A DNA stretch of 64,000 nt from contig CAJKKQ010000007.1 of NCBI GenBank assembly GCA_905200545.1, forward strand, positions 62,001-126,000. The letters are read 5' to 3'. Position numbers and translations under genes: made by a program. This stretch comes from an uncultured Oscillibacter sp. (GTDB lineage: Bacteria; Bacillota; Clostridia; Oscillospirales; Oscillospiraceae). Shown in pieces: positions 8,201-16,415 of this stretch (position 1 is the stretch's first letter; each line of letters starts with the position of its first letter). Under the pieces are notes generated by a model. The model saw only the letters and a program-made list of their open reading frames with translations. It was not told the DNA's origin and did not search any database.

Positions 8201-10016
8201 CCTGAAATTCCTGACCGTCCGGGGACAGGACGGTGAGCAGATGGCGGAACAGGCGCAGGGCAGCAGCCTTCTGAGGGGCATCTCCGTGGAGCAGCCACCA
8301 GATGGAAAAGTCCACCAGCAGCCGCCGCTCGGATCCGGTGATCCGGTTCAAAGGCAGATTCAAAACCGCGTCCAGCAGGGCAAAGGCAGCGTCCGGCTCC
8401 ACCTGGGCGGGAGTGCGGTAGTGGAGGAAGAGCTGCTTTGCAAACCGGGAGGCGTCCGCGTCGGAGCAGGCTTCCAACAGGGCGTCCGCCACCGTCTTGG
8501 CCTGGTAGCGGATCATACTGGTCTGACGGATGGTCAGGCGGCGGTCAGGATGGATCATCCGGCTGAGGTATTCCTCCCATAGCTGGAAGGGCCGCGCCTC
8601 CTGAGGATCCGGCGCAGTGCCGGAGGGCAGCTCCTTCTTGTAGCCGGACTGGAAGCCCGCCAGGATCCGGCCGATCAGTGCCGCTGCCTGGCGGCGGATG
8701 TCGCCGTCGGGAGTCAGCAGCAGCTCATAGAGAAAGTCCAGAGTCTGCTCTTTCTGAGTGGCGCTGAGGTAGGTGAAATACTCTTCAAAGATGGAGACAT
8801 AGGCTCGCAGGCGGGCGGGGTTCTTCTCCCCCCGGGCAGCCTCCAGGGTCTGGGCAAAGAGCTGCTCATGGCCCAGACGGTGCATCAGGCGGATATTGTG
8901 ATCCACGGCGGTGCGCCGCAGGGCACAGACCACCTCGTCCGGCGTCATCAGGGCGGCATCCTTTCGGGGCGGCGGGATCAGACGCTGGGCCGAGAGGGTG
9001 GTGTCCACCCCGAAGGAGACCATGTAGTCCTCAAAATCCCGCAGCTTGGCATAGACATACTGATAGCGGCGGTGCTTGGCGCTGTCCACGTTGTCCAGCT
9101 TGCTGAGAATCACGTCGAAGGCATCCTGCAGGGTAAAGAGCTGCGCGGTCTCGCTGCCGTCGCCATTGCGGGCCTGCTTGACCCGGAAGTCGGCGTATAC
9201 CAGAACCAGGGACTCCGAGGAGAGGTTTTCGATCTCCAGGTCCCAGACGGAATGGTTGGCAGCGATATGGCCCAGAATGTTCAGCTGGCGCTGGGTGAAC
9301 CACTGGTCGGTGTAGTAGTAGTGGAGGTAGGGGACCCGCTCGCCGGGCTTGCAGCCGAATTTTCCCAGGTCATGCCCAGCAGCGGCGGCGGAGACCAGAG
9401 CCAGGTCGATGAGCCCTCCACCGGCAGAGAAGGCCCGGGAGACCGTCATGGCCACATGATGGACGCCGGCAATGTGCTCCAGGGTGTGGAAAGGCGTTAC
9501 CTCCCGGCCCAGGCGCAGCATTTCATAGATGTACTCCTCCTGCCAGCGGTACAGGAACTGGCGGTAGGGCTCCGCCACAGCGCTGGCGGAGAGTTCTTCC
9601 CGGGAGCAGAAGGCAAAGTCCAGCCAGGGGTCAAAGGGAAGGGCCTGCCGCTCTGCCGTAAAGACCGCCTGCAGAAACTGCAAAAAGCAAAAGGCACCGT
9701 CCCACTGGGCGGAGGTGTGGGTGCGGTCTGCTTCCGGATAGAGCATGCACCGGGCCACCTGGTAGGTGTAAGGCAGCCAGCCCTCAGCCGGCTCCAGGGC
9801 GATGGTGTCCAGCAGGGGACGGAAGGCATCCAGGGCCCGGGCACAGGAGATCCGGCCGGTAATGGGCTCCAGGGGGGCGGTGAGCTGTGTCCAGGGGACG
9901 CTGCCCAAAAGCCGCCCCGAGGCCTCCCGGCGGATACCCAGCTTTTTCAGGAATGATTCTTTCAGCAGCAGTTCTCTGGCCAGATCGGACAGCGGTGTCA
10001 TGCGTTGCGCTTCCAT
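5211..10016 (-). CDS. Giant multidomain HD / helical-repeat / nucleotidylyltransferase / GNAT-like / phosphoribosyltransferase protein
   Basis: The protein has 1601 residues; ATG with GGAGG 5 bases upstream. Regions seen: (1) an HD-type phosphohydrolase-like region, about 165-270, with 'FHTLEHIAGVHH', 'AAGHDLGKFG' and 'ANHSVWD'; (2) a leucine-rich alpha-helical region, about 370-880, resembling HEAT/ARM repeats; (3) a NadD/cytidylyltransferase-like region, about 905-1095, with 'FFPGTFDPFSLSHKG' in place of G-T-F-D-P-x-H-x-G-H, then 'TVGSDV' and 'DISSTRIREN' matching the I-S-S-T-x-x-R motif; (4) a GNAT-like region, about 1105-1270; (5) a type I PRTase region, about 1300-1560, with the PRPP loop 'VILVDDLLHSGNR'. 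The first His of the HxGH motif is Ser here. It heads the operon with a membrane protein, an LDH-like and a flavodoxin-like protein. Nucleotidylyltransferase plus PRTase in one chain recalls NAD-type salvage (inference). No single function can be assigned. Confidence 0.8.
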   Translation of the reverse strand: MEAQRMTPLSDLARELLLKESFLKKLGIRREASGRLLGSVPWTQLTAPLEPITGRISCARALDAFRPLLDTIALEPAEGWLPYTYQVARCMLYPEADRTHTSAQWDGAFCFLQFLQAVFTAERQALPFDPWLDFAFCSREELSASAVAEPYRQFLYRWQEEYIYEMLRLGREVTPFHTLEHIAGVHHVAMTVSRAFSAGGGLIDLALVSAAAAGHDLGKFGCKPGERVPYLHYYYTDQWFTQRQLNILGHIAANHSVWDLEIENLSSESLVLVYADFRVKQARNGDGSETAQLFTLQDAFDVILSKLDNVDSAKHRRYQYVYAKLRDFEDYMVSFGVDTTLSAQRLIPPPRKDAALMTPDEVVCALRRTAVDHNIRLMHRLGHEQLFAQTLEAARGEKNPARLRAYVSIFEEYFTYLSATQKEQTLDFLYELLLTPDGDIRRQAAALIGRILAGFQSGYKKELPSGTAPDPQEARPFQLWEEYLSRMIHPDRRLTIRQTSMIRYQAKTVADALLEACSDADASRFAKQLFLHYRTPAQVEPDAAFALLDAVLNLPLNRITGSERRLLVDFSIWWLLHGDAPQKAAALRLFRHLLTVLSPDGQEFQDIADAVAAADCSESIPLVFLQVRLGKYLYLDMSSQQGLLDQPGAVSTVFLDNLKTATPWILKAIGVEYLQELVAHSDHANVLHIATHFSNLMKVSENVVVRRMAGAALLSLAPMLTPDHRNEIAVELSKALETGQAEISQYIPLYLGQFALWLTPRELDEVLDQMLSLLSSANSGVVNAALATVGSMLEHYAVYRQRFGESAAVLEKRRRRMAGLLLKGLASFRESVRQEALRILGEGLFASSVLSFQDKTDLFTLTAKKILFLIGEQPERELTFFYTAAALSHIYRFIIAHRIESGPFQFETPDQVAFFPGTFDPFSLSHKGIVQEIRNLGMEVYLAVDEFSWSKKAQPSLMRRQIVSMSVADEFDVYLFPHDIPVNLANPGDLSRLRQVFSGRKIYLTVGSDVVANASSYKAPPSPGSVHSLGHIVFRRSSDAEGHEIDADLSCITGQVIELTLPTHLEDISSTRIRENIDLGRDISNLIDPVVQDFIYRNSLYLREPQYKQLVRASYLEFLWESTPDPQLLSQLAAQHPEIRSDLRDGVMVLREAGPHPRVLGCLTLRTINSGGLYEALGSQASANYVRQHTAGRILLLTGLQVFHTPTGNYDVGQLLLTEALSRAMAEDCGYAVWYSGSPLTGELESLLLRHGFLPTLVGSSAPLLLVDMRSPAVLVQNIPTTLKQPFSDDRQVLSAAQQAHLRFQEAVAGLYPGTLVLSLNAEVIYHRLVRKIVEAGGVPAEPTVPRVLGPKMCVPFGKILRGNAIPNTVTKTIHTDKVFAPDLRSFTIQPFPGYAPLRSQIRTVKSFRRPVILVDDLLHSGNRVNALDPLFREEGVEIDQVLVGLLSGRGRDLMAAKGRAVDSVYFVPNMRAWFVESTMYPFIGGDTVSGAEASVPGLTPSVNLILPYAFPRFYKECDREAVFRFSRACQENARDILLALEGSYRERYARNLTLSRLSEAVILPLSPDKGSCLRYDPNLSASACLENDLQMLLRMRDLLE

Positions 10017-10057
10017 GGGGGCCTCCGTTTCTCCGCCGGGGCGGTGGTGTTTTTTCC

Positions 10058-10063
10058 AGTATA
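10058..10063 (-). promoter_or_regulatory. Probable -10 element for the 1601-residue gene operon
   Basis: Minus strand reads GCGGTATACT, a good -10 (TATACT) about 42 bases before the ATG at 10016. The -35 region (TTTTCT, 17 bp away) is poor. A CCGCC/GGCGG hairpin lies in the short leader. Confidence 0.45.
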
Positions 10064-10172
10064 CCGCACCGGAAATGGAGAGAAAAGGGCGTTATCAAGG
10101 AAAAATACCCTGTGGGCTATTGCTTTGTAGGATCCCACAGGATCCAGCTAAAATTTTGGGGAAAAACACAAG

Positions 10173-10202
10173 CCGCGGGCGCCTGGATTCAGGCGCCCGC
10201 GG
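10173..10202 (-). terminator. Intrinsic terminator of the rhomboid-like gene
   Basis: A perfect 13-bp stem CCGCGGGCGCCTG (10173-10185) pairs with its complement at 10190-10202 around a 4-base loop. On the minus strand it is followed by CTTGTGTTTTTCC. Between it and 10058 lies an 8-bp inverted repeat CCTGTGGG (10109-10116)/CCCACAGG (10134-10141) of unknown meaning. Confidence 0.8.
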
Positions 10203-10207
10203 TCAGG

Positions 10208-11074
10208 TCATTCGGTAAAGTGGGTGTGGTTGAAGATGTGATCCTGGCAGAAACAGTGGTATCCGGCACAGCGGGAGCAGTAGCGGAACTGCAGGTCCGG
10301 ATACTCCGTATCCGTCCGGCCGCAGATCTCACAGCGGTGGCGGTAGCCCTGTTCCTTGGCTTTCTTTTGCTGCTGCTTGACGGCGGATTTAAAGTGGATG
10401 GTCTGTTTGGAGTTCTGGCGGCGGACTGCAAAGCCGAATTCCGCCAGGAGGTCCGCAATGCGGTCCCAGAAGAACACAGCGTAGACGAACCACAGTCCCA
10501 CCAGAGGCGGCAGGGTCATAGCCATCATGGCAAGTCCCATCCGGGACAGGTCGTAGACGGTGAGGATCACGTACAAAGCGGCCAGCCACTTGGCCTTGAT
10601 GGGCAAAATCAGATAGAAGCGGATCAGTGCGTCGGGGTACAGCGTAGCAAAGGCCAGAAACAGTACCCGGTTGAGATCATAGCTGGAAACAATGGAAAAC
10701 GGAACAAACAGGCAGGAGAGCATGGCCAGAGCCACCATGAAGACCGCCCCGGTGAGGTAGAACAACGTGAATTTGGCCGGGCCCCAGTAGCTCTCCACCG
10801 CTGTGCCGATGAAATAGTAGAAGGACAGGCTGATGACCACCCAGAAGACGGAGGTGTTGCTGGGGGTAAACAGCCAGGTGACCAGCCGCCACAACTCGCC
10901 CTGGAGAATGAGGTTCGCGTCAAAATACAGCATGTTGGTGGCGGCGCCGCTGGAGAACAGATCCAGAATGAATACGGCGCCCATGATGAAGACCACATAG
11001 CGCATCAGGTTAGGGATCCCAAAGCGGGGATGGTACAGACAGAAGCGGTCAATGGCGTCACAGAGCTTCCTCAA
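10208..11074 (-). CDS. Rhomboid-like membrane protein with C-terminal zinc ribbon
   Basis: The protein has 288 residues. Start chosen at a TTG (11074) because GGAGG lies 7 bases upstream; no nearer ATG has a site. About six hydrophobic helices fill residues 20-215 in a rhomboid-like arrangement ('GELWRLVTWLFTPSNTS', an N-terminal W-R pattern common in rhomboids). I cannot find the catalytic G-x-S-G serine or the partner histidine, so it is probably a non-proteolytic relative. A basic QKKAKEQGYR linker leads to a Cys/His-rich tail 'CEICGRTDTE...YCSRCAGYHCFCQDH' that looks like a zinc ribbon. It is transcribed divergently from metK. Substrate or partner unknown. Confidence 0.6.
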   Translation of the reverse strand: MRKLCDAIDRFCLYHPRFGIPNLMRYVVFIMGAVFILDLFSSGAATNMLYFDANLILQGELWRLVTWLFTPSNTSVFWVVISLSFYYFIGTAVESYWGPAKFTLFYLTGAVFMVALAMLSCLFVPFSIVSSYDLNRVLFLAFATLYPDALIRFYLILPIKAKWLAALYVILTVYDLSRMGLAMMAMTLPPLVGLWFVYAVFFWDRIADLLAEFGFAVRRQNSKQTIHFKSAVKQQQKKAKEQGYRHRCEICGRTDTEYPDLQFRYCSRCAGYHCFCQDHIFNHTHFTE

Positions 11075-11114
11075 AATCAAAACCTCCAGTTGGCGGAATT
11101 CAAAAATTAAAGAT

Positions 11115-11143
11115 ATTATATCCGCTCTGGCAGAAAAAGTCAT
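11115..11143 (-). promoter_or_regulatory. Promoter for the rhomboid-like gene
   Basis: Minus strand: ATGACT (-35, complement of 11138-11143), 17-bp spacer, TATAAT (-10, complement of 11115-11120), about 40 bases before the TTG start. Confidence 0.6.
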
Positions 11144-11248
11144 GTATAATTTTTGAACAACCATGAGATTTGGGGGCAATCAGGGCAGTTCCTCAGCAGA
11201 AATTTGAAAGAAAATTTCGGAAATGGGAGGAAATACGCCATTCATACC

Positions 11249-11276
11249 TTGACAATCCGCCAAAACCTGCTATGAT
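11249..11276 (+). promoter_or_regulatory. metK promoter
   Basis: TTGACA (11249-11254), 16-bp spacer, TATGAT (11271-11276). It places the transcription start at about 11283, just before the SAM riboswitch. Confidence 0.8.
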
Positions 11277-11296
11277 TTGATATGAAAATTGAATCC

Positions 11297-11440
11297 CTTA
11301 TCAAGAGTGGCGGAGGGAACGGCCCGATGAAACCACGGCAACCTGTCTTTTCAAGGTGCCAAATCCGGCGGATACCGACAGATGAGGAGCGAAAAAGTGA
11401 CCTTTTGCGCGTTTCGTCGTCGAAACGCGCATGTTTTTTG
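11297..11440 (+). ncRNA. SAM-I (S-box) riboswitch with intrinsic terminator
   Basis: The aptamer carries the conserved S-box core: CTTATC (11297-11302) pairs with GATGAG (11381-11386) as P1, with AGAGTGGCGGAGGGA, GGCCCGATGAAACC, CGGCAACC and GGTGCCAAATCC between them. A terminator follows: 11-bp stem TGCGCGTTTCG (11406-11416)/CGAAACGCGCA (11421-11431) and the run TGTTTTTTG. In this family SAM binding stabilises P1 and lets the terminator form, so metK is switched off when SAM is plentiful. The metK ribosome-binding site lies beyond the terminator, so control is by transcription termination. Confidence 0.95.
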
Positions 11441-11484
11441 TCTTCGTCACTTGGCAAGGGAACAAACAAAAGGAGACGAATTCT

Positions 11485-12672
11485 ATGGCAAGACACTACC
11501 TGTTTACCTCGGAATCTGTGACGGAAGGACATCCCGACAAGGTCTGCGATCAGATTTCCGACGCCGTCCTGGATGCCATCCTGGCCCAGGATCCCATGGG
11601 CCGCGTGGCCTGCGAGACCACAGCCTGCACCGGCCTCATCCATGTGATGGGCGAGATCACCACCACCTGCTATGTGGATATCGCCAAGATCGCCCGGGAA
11701 GTGGTGCGGGAGATCGGCTATGACCGTGGCAAGTACGGCTTTGACTGCGATACCTGCGGCGTCATCACCTCCATCGACGAACAGTCCCCGGACATCGCCC
11801 TGGGCGTGGACAAATCTCTGGAGAGCAAGTCCGGCGCAGACAGCGAGTTGTCCAACGGCGCGGGAGACCAGGGCATGATGTTCGGTTACGCCTGCGACGA
11901 GACGCCGGAGCTGATGCCCCTGCCGCTGTCCCTGGCCCAGAAGCTGTGCCTGCGCATGGCGGAGGTTCGCAAGAGCGGCCTGCTGCCCTACATGCGTCCC
12001 GACGGCAAGAGCCAAGTCACCGTGGAGTATGACGAGAACAACCGCCCCGTCCGGGTGGATACCGTGGTCATCTCCACCCAGCACAACCCTGATGTCACCC
12101 TGGAGCAGATTCGCAAGGATATGATCGAGCAGGTGGCTAAGGTAGTCATCCCCGCCAATATGCTGGATGAGAATACCAAGTATTACGTGAACCCCACCGG
12201 ACGCTTCGTCAAGGGCGGCCCCGCCGCGGACTCCGGCCTCACCGGCCGCAAGATCATCGTGGATACTTACGGCGGCAGCGCCCCCCACGGCGGCGGCTGC
12301 TTCTCCGGCAAGGATCCCACCAAGGTGGACCGCAGCGCGGCTTATGCCGCCCGGTGGGTGGCCAAGAACATCGTGGCCGCCGGCCTTGCCCGCCGCTGCC
12401 AGGTGGAACTGGCCTACGCCATCGGTGTTGCCCAGCCTGTGAGCATCCTGGTGGACACTTTCGGTACCGGCACGGTGTCTGATGACCGGCTGGAGGCTGC
12501 CGTCCGCAAGGTGTTCGATCTGCGGCCCACCGCCATCATTCGGGACCTGGATCTGCGTAAGCCCATTTACCGCAAGCTGGCGGCGTATGGACACATGGGC
12601 CGGGAAGACCTGGGGGTTTCCTGGGAGAAGACCGACCGCGTGGAGCAGCTGAAAGCTGCCCTGGAGGCATAA
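11485..12672 (+). CDS. metK: S-adenosylmethionine synthetase
   Basis: The protein has 395 residues (family about 380-400) and makes S-adenosylmethionine from methionine and ATP in the cytosol. The ATG at 11485 follows AAAAGGAGA. Family signatures are present: '[18 protein letters not shown]' near the N terminus with the ATP-contacting His and metal Asp, the flexible-loop/P-loop-like '[12 protein letters not shown]' near residue 130, and '[19 protein letters not shown]' near residue 270. Expression is controlled by the SAM-I riboswitch directly upstream, which closes a feedback loop on its own product. The gene is monocistronic: a strong terminator follows 16 bases after the stop. Confidence 0.97.
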   Translation: MARHYLFTSESVTEGHPDKVCDQISDAVLDAILAQDPMGRVACETTACTGLIHVMGEITTTCYVDIAKIAREVVREIGYDRGKYGFDCDTCGVITSIDEQSPDIALGVDKSLESKSGADSELSNGAGDQGMMFGYACDETPELMPLPLSLAQKLCLRMAEVRKSGLLPYMRPDGKSQVTVEYDENNRPVRVDTVVISTQHNPDVTLEQIRKDMIEQVAKVVIPANMLDENTKYYVNPTGRFVKGGPAADSGLTGRKIIVDTYGGSAPHGGGCFSGKDPTKVDRSAAYAARWVAKNIVAAGLARRCQVELAYAIGVAQPVSILVDTFGTGTVSDDRLEAAVRKVFDLRPTAIIRDLDLRKPIYRKLAAYGHMGREDLGVSWEKTDRVEQLKAALEA

Positions 12673-12688
12673 AAAATCTGGCTGATGG

Positions 12689-12719
12689 GAGGCCGCTGCT
12701 GTCAGCAGCGGCCTCTTTT
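12689..12719 (+). terminator. Intrinsic terminator of metK
   Basis: A perfect 12-bp stem GAGGCCGCTGCT (12689-12700)/AGCAGCGGCCTC (12704-12715) is followed by TTTT. Confidence 0.9.
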
Positions 12720-12809
12720 GTAAAGAAATGTGATGGAAAAACCTTTTAATTGCTTAGAAGGCGGAAAATTGCGCCTGAAAAATCGTAGAAATAATTTTGA
12801 AGAAATTGC

Positions 12810-12837
12810 TTGACAAACCGGGAAATATCTGTATAAT
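12810..12837 (+). promoter_or_regulatory. tRNA-Gln promoter
   Basis: TTGACA (12810-12815), 16-bp spacer, TATAAT (12832-12837): a near-consensus sigma-A promoter, 31 bases before the tRNA 5' end. Confidence 0.85.
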
Positions 12838-12868
12838 AATATCTGTTCGCTGCGGGCGAACGCACTAT

Positions 12869-12942
12869 AGCGGGTTTGTGTAAGGGTAGCACAGCAGACT
12901 CTGACTCTGTATGTGAGGGTTCGAATCCTTCACCCGCTGCCA
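12869..12942 (+). tRNA. tRNA-Gln (anticodon CTG)
   Basis: The 74-nt cloverleaf can be drawn by hand. Acceptor AGCGGGT pairs with ACCCGCT; the D arm contains GTAAGGGTAGC; the anticodon stem GCAGA/TCTGT closes the loop CTCTGAC with anticodon CTG; the T arm GAGGG/CCTTC holds TTCGAAT; the discriminator is G and CCA is encoded. Anticodon CTG reads the CAG glutamine codon, which fits the high-GC coding here. It stands alone, with its own promoter and terminator. Confidence 0.95.
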
Positions 12943-12944
12943 TA

Positions 12945-12977
12945 ACCGGAAGCATCTTTATGCTTCCGGTTTTTTTT
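12945..12977 (+). terminator. Intrinsic terminator of tRNA-Gln
   Basis: Stem ACCGGAAGCAT (12945-12955)/ATGCTTCCGGT (12960-12970) is followed by a run of T. The stretch from here to 13081 holds nothing I can identify. Confidence 0.9.
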
Positions 12978-13081
12978 GCCCGCAGTTTGGATGAGCTGCC
13001 CTTATCCACGCTTCTTTCGGCAGAGTGTTACAGGGGATGGAGCGGATATCCCGGCCGATAGCGGTCTATCCATCAATCGCG

Positions 13082-13118
13082 AAAAAAGTACCGGGCAGGA
13101 ACTGATTTCCTGCCCGGT
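13082..13118 (-). terminator. Intrinsic terminator of the flavodiiron operon
   Basis: A perfect 12-bp stem ACCGGGCAGGAA (13090-13101)/TTCCTGCCCGGT (13107-13118); on the minus strand it is followed by ACTTTTTTC. A smaller CCGGGC/GCCCGG hairpin lies between it and the gene end. Confidence 0.9.
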
Positions 13119-13184
13119 ATGTTTCGTATAAGGCACATGCTGCTTTGCAGGTACGTGATCCGGGCTTGCCGCCCGGGAAAAACG

Positions 13185-14411
13185 TCAGCCCCCGGCCTTT
13201 TCCTGCAGGGACTCCACCAGGGCGTCTGCCAGCTTGTCCAGCTCCACGGCCTTGTCAGGCAGCAGGGAGGAGGCCAGGCTCAGCCGCTCGTTGAGGACCG
13301 TCATGTTCTTCATTTCCTCATCCAGGAACTTCTGCATCAGGTCGCCGGATTTGCAGGCCCAGGAGCCGTTTTCAATGATGGCAAAGGTGCGGTTTTGCAG
13401 GTTCAGCGCCTTCATATCCTCCAGATAATTCTTCATCACCGGATAGATCCCCAGATTGTAGGTGACGGAGGCCAGCACCACATGGCTGTACTTGAAGGTC
13501 TCGGAGATCAGGTAGGACACATGGGTGTTGGACACGTCGTACAGCGCCACGTCGGTGATGCCCTTCTCACAGAGCTTGGCGGCCAGAGCCTGGGCGGCGG
13601 CTTCCGTGTTGCCGTACATGGAGGCATAGACGATCAGCACACCGTTGACCTCCGGCTCATAGCGGCTCCACTTGTCGTACTTGTCGATGAAGTACCCCAG
13701 GTCCTTGCGCCACACGGGACCGTGGAGGGGGCAGATGTATCGGATCTGATCCAGAATGCCGCCGGCCTTTTTCAGCAGCAGCTGGATGTGGGGGCCGTAC
13801 TTGCCCACGATGTTGGTCAGGTCCCGGCGGGCCTCGTCGATCCAGTCCCGGTCAAAGTTTACCTCGTCGGCGAAGAGCTTGCCGTCCAGAGCGATGAAGG
13901 AGCCGAAAGCGTCGGCGGAGAAGAGAACGCCGTTGGTGGTATCAAAGGTCACCATGGCCTCCGGCCAGTGGACCATGGGAGCCCCCACAAAGGTGACCGT
14001 GTGGTCGCCGAAGGAGTAGGTGTCGCCCTCCTTCACCTCGATGCACTTGTGGCCCTCCAGCTGGAAGCCGAACTGGCGCATGAGCATAAAGGCCTTTTCT
14101 GTGGAGATCACCTGCACCTTGGGATAGCGGAGCAGGATCTCCTCGATAGAGGCGCCGTGGTCCGGTTCCATGTGGTTGATGACCAGATAGTCCAGGGGCT
14201 TTCCGTCCAGCAGATACTGGATGTTTTCCAGCAGCTGCCGGCAGGCGGACCAGTCCACCGTGTCGAACAGGACACTCTTTTTGTCCAGCAGCAGATAGGC
14301 GTTGTAGCTGACGCCCTTGGGGATGGGATGGATATTCTCGAACAGGGCCAGACGGTGGTCGTTGGCGCCGACCCAATAGAGATTGTCAGTGACCATTCTT
14401 ACGCAATGCAT
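13185..14411 (-). CDS. Flavodiiron protein (A-type flavoprotein, FprA family)
   Basis: The protein has 408 residues, typical for the family. These cytosolic enzymes reduce O2 (some NO) to water with electrons usually delivered by rubredoxin. The N-terminal beta-lactamase-fold domain carries the diiron ligands: 'HMEPDHGASIEE' (HxExDH), 'VHWPEAM', 'SADAFG' and 'CPLHGPVW'. The C-terminal part is a flavodoxin domain with an FMN loop 'VYASMYGNTEAAAQAL'. The ATG follows AAAGGAGG. It lies 35 bases after a gene whose product ends in a rubredoxin domain, so its electron donor is probably encoded next door. The operon starts with an Rrf2 regulator. It most likely protects this anaerobe from oxygen. Confidence 0.93.
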   Translation of the reverse strand: MHCVRMVTDNLYWVGANDHRLALFENIHPIPKGVSYNAYLLLDKKSVLFDTVDWSACRQLLENIQYLLDGKPLDYLVINHMEPDHGASIEEILLRYPKVQVISTEKAFMLMRQFGFQLEGHKCIEVKEGDTYSFGDHTVTFVGAPMVHWPEAMVTFDTTNGVLFSADAFGSFIALDGKLFADEVNFDRDWIDEARRDLTNIVGKYGPHIQLLLKKAGGILDQIRYICPLHGPVWRKDLGYFIDKYDKWSRYEPEVNGVLIVYASMYGNTEAAAQALAAKLCEKGITDVALYDVSNTHVSYLISETFKYSHVVLASVTYNLGIYPVMKNYLEDMKALNLQNRTFAIIENGSWACKSGDLMQKFLDEEMKNMTVLNERLSLASSLLPDKAVELDKLADALVESLQEKAGG

Positions 14412-14446
14412 ACAGAAATCCTCCTTTACTCACGAATATTGGGCCG

Positions 14447-16357
14447 TTACGCTTCAATGAACTGGTCCTTGGCCTCGGCGCACTCCGGGCAGACCCAGTC
14501 CTCCGGCAGCTTTTCAAACAGCGTACCGGGAGCGATCTCACCATCCGGGTCGCCCAGTTCCGGGACGTACTCGTAGCCGCAGCCGCCGCAGACGTACCGC
14601 TTGCCGATAGGGGCTTCCTTGGGGGGACGGGGCCGCTTCATCTTCACCATGGGAGGCGCCGGCTGCTTCTCGCCGGTGTCCAGGGCGGCGGTCAGCAGAG
14701 GCAGGATCTCATTTACATCTCCCACGATGCCGTAGTCGCAGTTCTTGAAAATGGGGGCCCCGGCATTTTTGTTGATGGCCACGATGGTGGAGGCATCCTT
14801 GATGCCCTTGAGGTGCTGCACCGCACCGGAGATGCCGCAGGCGATGTACAGGTTGCCGGTGAACTTCTGGCCGGACATGCCCACGTACCGGTTCAGCGGC
14901 ACGTACTTCAGCGTCTCGGCCACCGGGCGGGAAGAGCCGATGGCCGCACCGGCAGCTTTGGCCAGATCCTCAATGAGCTTCATGTTCTCTTTTTCACCGA
15001 TGCCCTTGCCGGCGGACACCACCCGTTCCGCCTGGGCGATGGGGGTGTCCAGGGGGATACCTACGGTGAAGTCGTGGCCGTCCTTTTTCAGATGCTCCAC
15101 CAGGGCCGCCACCTGCTCGGCGGGAGAGCCGTCCCGCAGGATGACTTTCTTGCGGATGCCGGTGATGGGGGCGGGCTTCTTGGGCCGGCTGGCCGAACCG
15201 CCGGCACTCTTGGGGGGCTTGCCCAGGATGTGGGAAGCGATGACCACCCGCTGGATCTCGTTGGTGCCCTCGTAGATGGTGGTGATCTTGGCGTCCCGGT
15301 AGGCCCGCTCTACCTCCATGCCCTTCATGAAGCCGGCGCCTCCGTGGATCTGCAGAGCATCGTTGGTGACCTCCAGGGCGATGTCGGAGGCGTACATCTT
15401 GGCCATGGCGGACTCCATGCCGTAGGGGGCATGGGCCTCCTTGAGCTCCGCGGCGGAATACACCAGGAACCGGGCACAGCGGAGCTTGGTGGCCATGTCC
15501 GCCAGTTTGAAGGAGATGGCCTGCTGGAAGCCGATGGGCTTGCCGAACTGGATGCGCTCCTTGGCGTAGTCCACTGCGGCGTCATAGGCTCCCTGGGCGA
15601 TGCCCAGCGCCTGGGCCGCGATGCCGATGCGGCCGCCGTCCAGGGTGGACATGGCAATCTTGAAGCCCTCGCCCTCCTTGCCCAGGAGATTCTCCTTGGG
15701 CACCTCCACATTGTCGAAGATCAGCTCGGCGGTAGAGGAGGAGCGGATGCCCATTTTGTCATAGTGATCTCCAAAGTAGAAGCCCTTCCAGCCTTTTTCC
15801 ACAATGAAAGCAGAGATGCCCCGGGTACCGATGTCCGGCGTGGTGACGGCAAAGACCACATAGGTGTCCGCCTTGGGGGCGTTGGTAATGAAGATCTTGC
15901 CGCCGTTGAGGACGTAGTGGTCCCCCTTGAGAACGGCGGTGGTCTCCGTGCCGCCGGCGTCAGAGCCGGCGTTGGGCTCCGTCAGACCGAAGGCGCCGAT
16001 TTTCTCACCCTTGGCAAGAGGCACCAGATACTTTTGCTTCTGGGCCTCGGTGCCGTAGGCAAAGATGGGCCAGGAGCCCAGGGACACGTGGGCGGAGAGA
16101 ATGACACCGGCACCGCCGTCCACCCGGGCCAGCTCCTCCACGGCGATGGCGTAGCTCAGGGCGTCCAGCCCGGCGCCGCCGTACTCCTTGGGGAAGGGGA
16201 TGCCCATGAGGCCCAGCTCGCCCAGCTTGCGGATGGCCTCATCGGGAAATTCATTTTGCTGATCCAGCATGAACGCGATGGGTTTGATCTCTTCCTCCGC
16301 AAAGGCGCGGATTTTGGCCCGCAGCTCCTCGTGGGCCTGAGTTGTTTGAAACAGCAT
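14447..16357 (-). CDS. Acyl-CoA dehydrogenase / EtfA FAD-domain / rubredoxin fusion
   Basis: The protein has 636 residues, far longer than an ordinary acyl-CoA dehydrogenase (about 380). Residues 1-380 are a complete flavin dehydrogenase ('[15 protein letters not shown]', '[13 protein letters not shown]', '[23 protein letters not shown]'). Residues about 395-570 match the C-terminal FAD-binding half of electron-transfer flavoprotein alpha ('[20 protein letters not shown]', '[13 protein letters not shown]', '[13 protein letters not shown]'), without EtfA domain I and with no EtfB in the window. Residues about 588-636 are rubredoxin: '[10 protein letters not shown]' and '[13 protein letters not shown]', giving the CxxC/CxxC iron site. 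The ATG follows AAAGGAGG. Electrons could pass from acyl-CoA through two flavins to rubredoxin and on to the adjacent flavodiiron protein (inference). Confidence 0.9.
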   Translation of the reverse strand: MLFQTTQAHEELRAKIRAFAEEEIKPIAFMLDQQNEFPDEAIRKLGELGLMGIPFPKEYGGAGLDALSYAIAVEELARVDGGAGVILSAHVSLGSWPIFAYGTEAQKQKYLVPLAKGEKIGAFGLTEPNAGSDAGGTETTAVLKGDHYVLNGGKIFITNAPKADTYVVFAVTTPDIGTRGISAFIVEKGWKGFYFGDHYDKMGIRSSSTAELIFDNVEVPKENLLGKEGEGFKIAMSTLDGGRIGIAAQALGIAQGAYDAAVDYAKERIQFGKPIGFQQAISFKLADMATKLRCARFLVYSAAELKEAHAPYGMESAMAKMYASDIALEVTNDALQIHGGAGFMKGMEVERAYRDAKITTIYEGTNEIQRVVIASHILGKPPKSAGGSASRPKKPAPITGIRKKVILRDGSPAEQVAALVEHLKKDGHDFTVGIPLDTPIAQAERVVSAGKGIGEKENMKLIEDLAKAAGAAIGSSRPVAETLKYVPLNRYVGMSGQKFTGNLYIACGISGAVQHLKGIKDASTIVAINKNAGAPIFKNCDYGIVGDVNEILPLLTAALDTGEKQPAPPMVKMKRPRPPKEAPIGKRYVCGGCGYEYVPELGDPDGEIAPGTLFEKLPEDWVCPECAEAKDQFIEA

Positions 16358-16415
16358 CTCATTACCTCCTTTTTATTCTTGACAAAATTTATCCAGTTTT
16401 CGCGTATAAAAAAGA

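Noticed and set aside
10109..10141. 8-bp inverted repeat CCTGTGGG/CCCACAGG as an operator
   Set aside because: It lies upstream of the giant gene's promoter at a loose spacing of 17 bases; too short to call.
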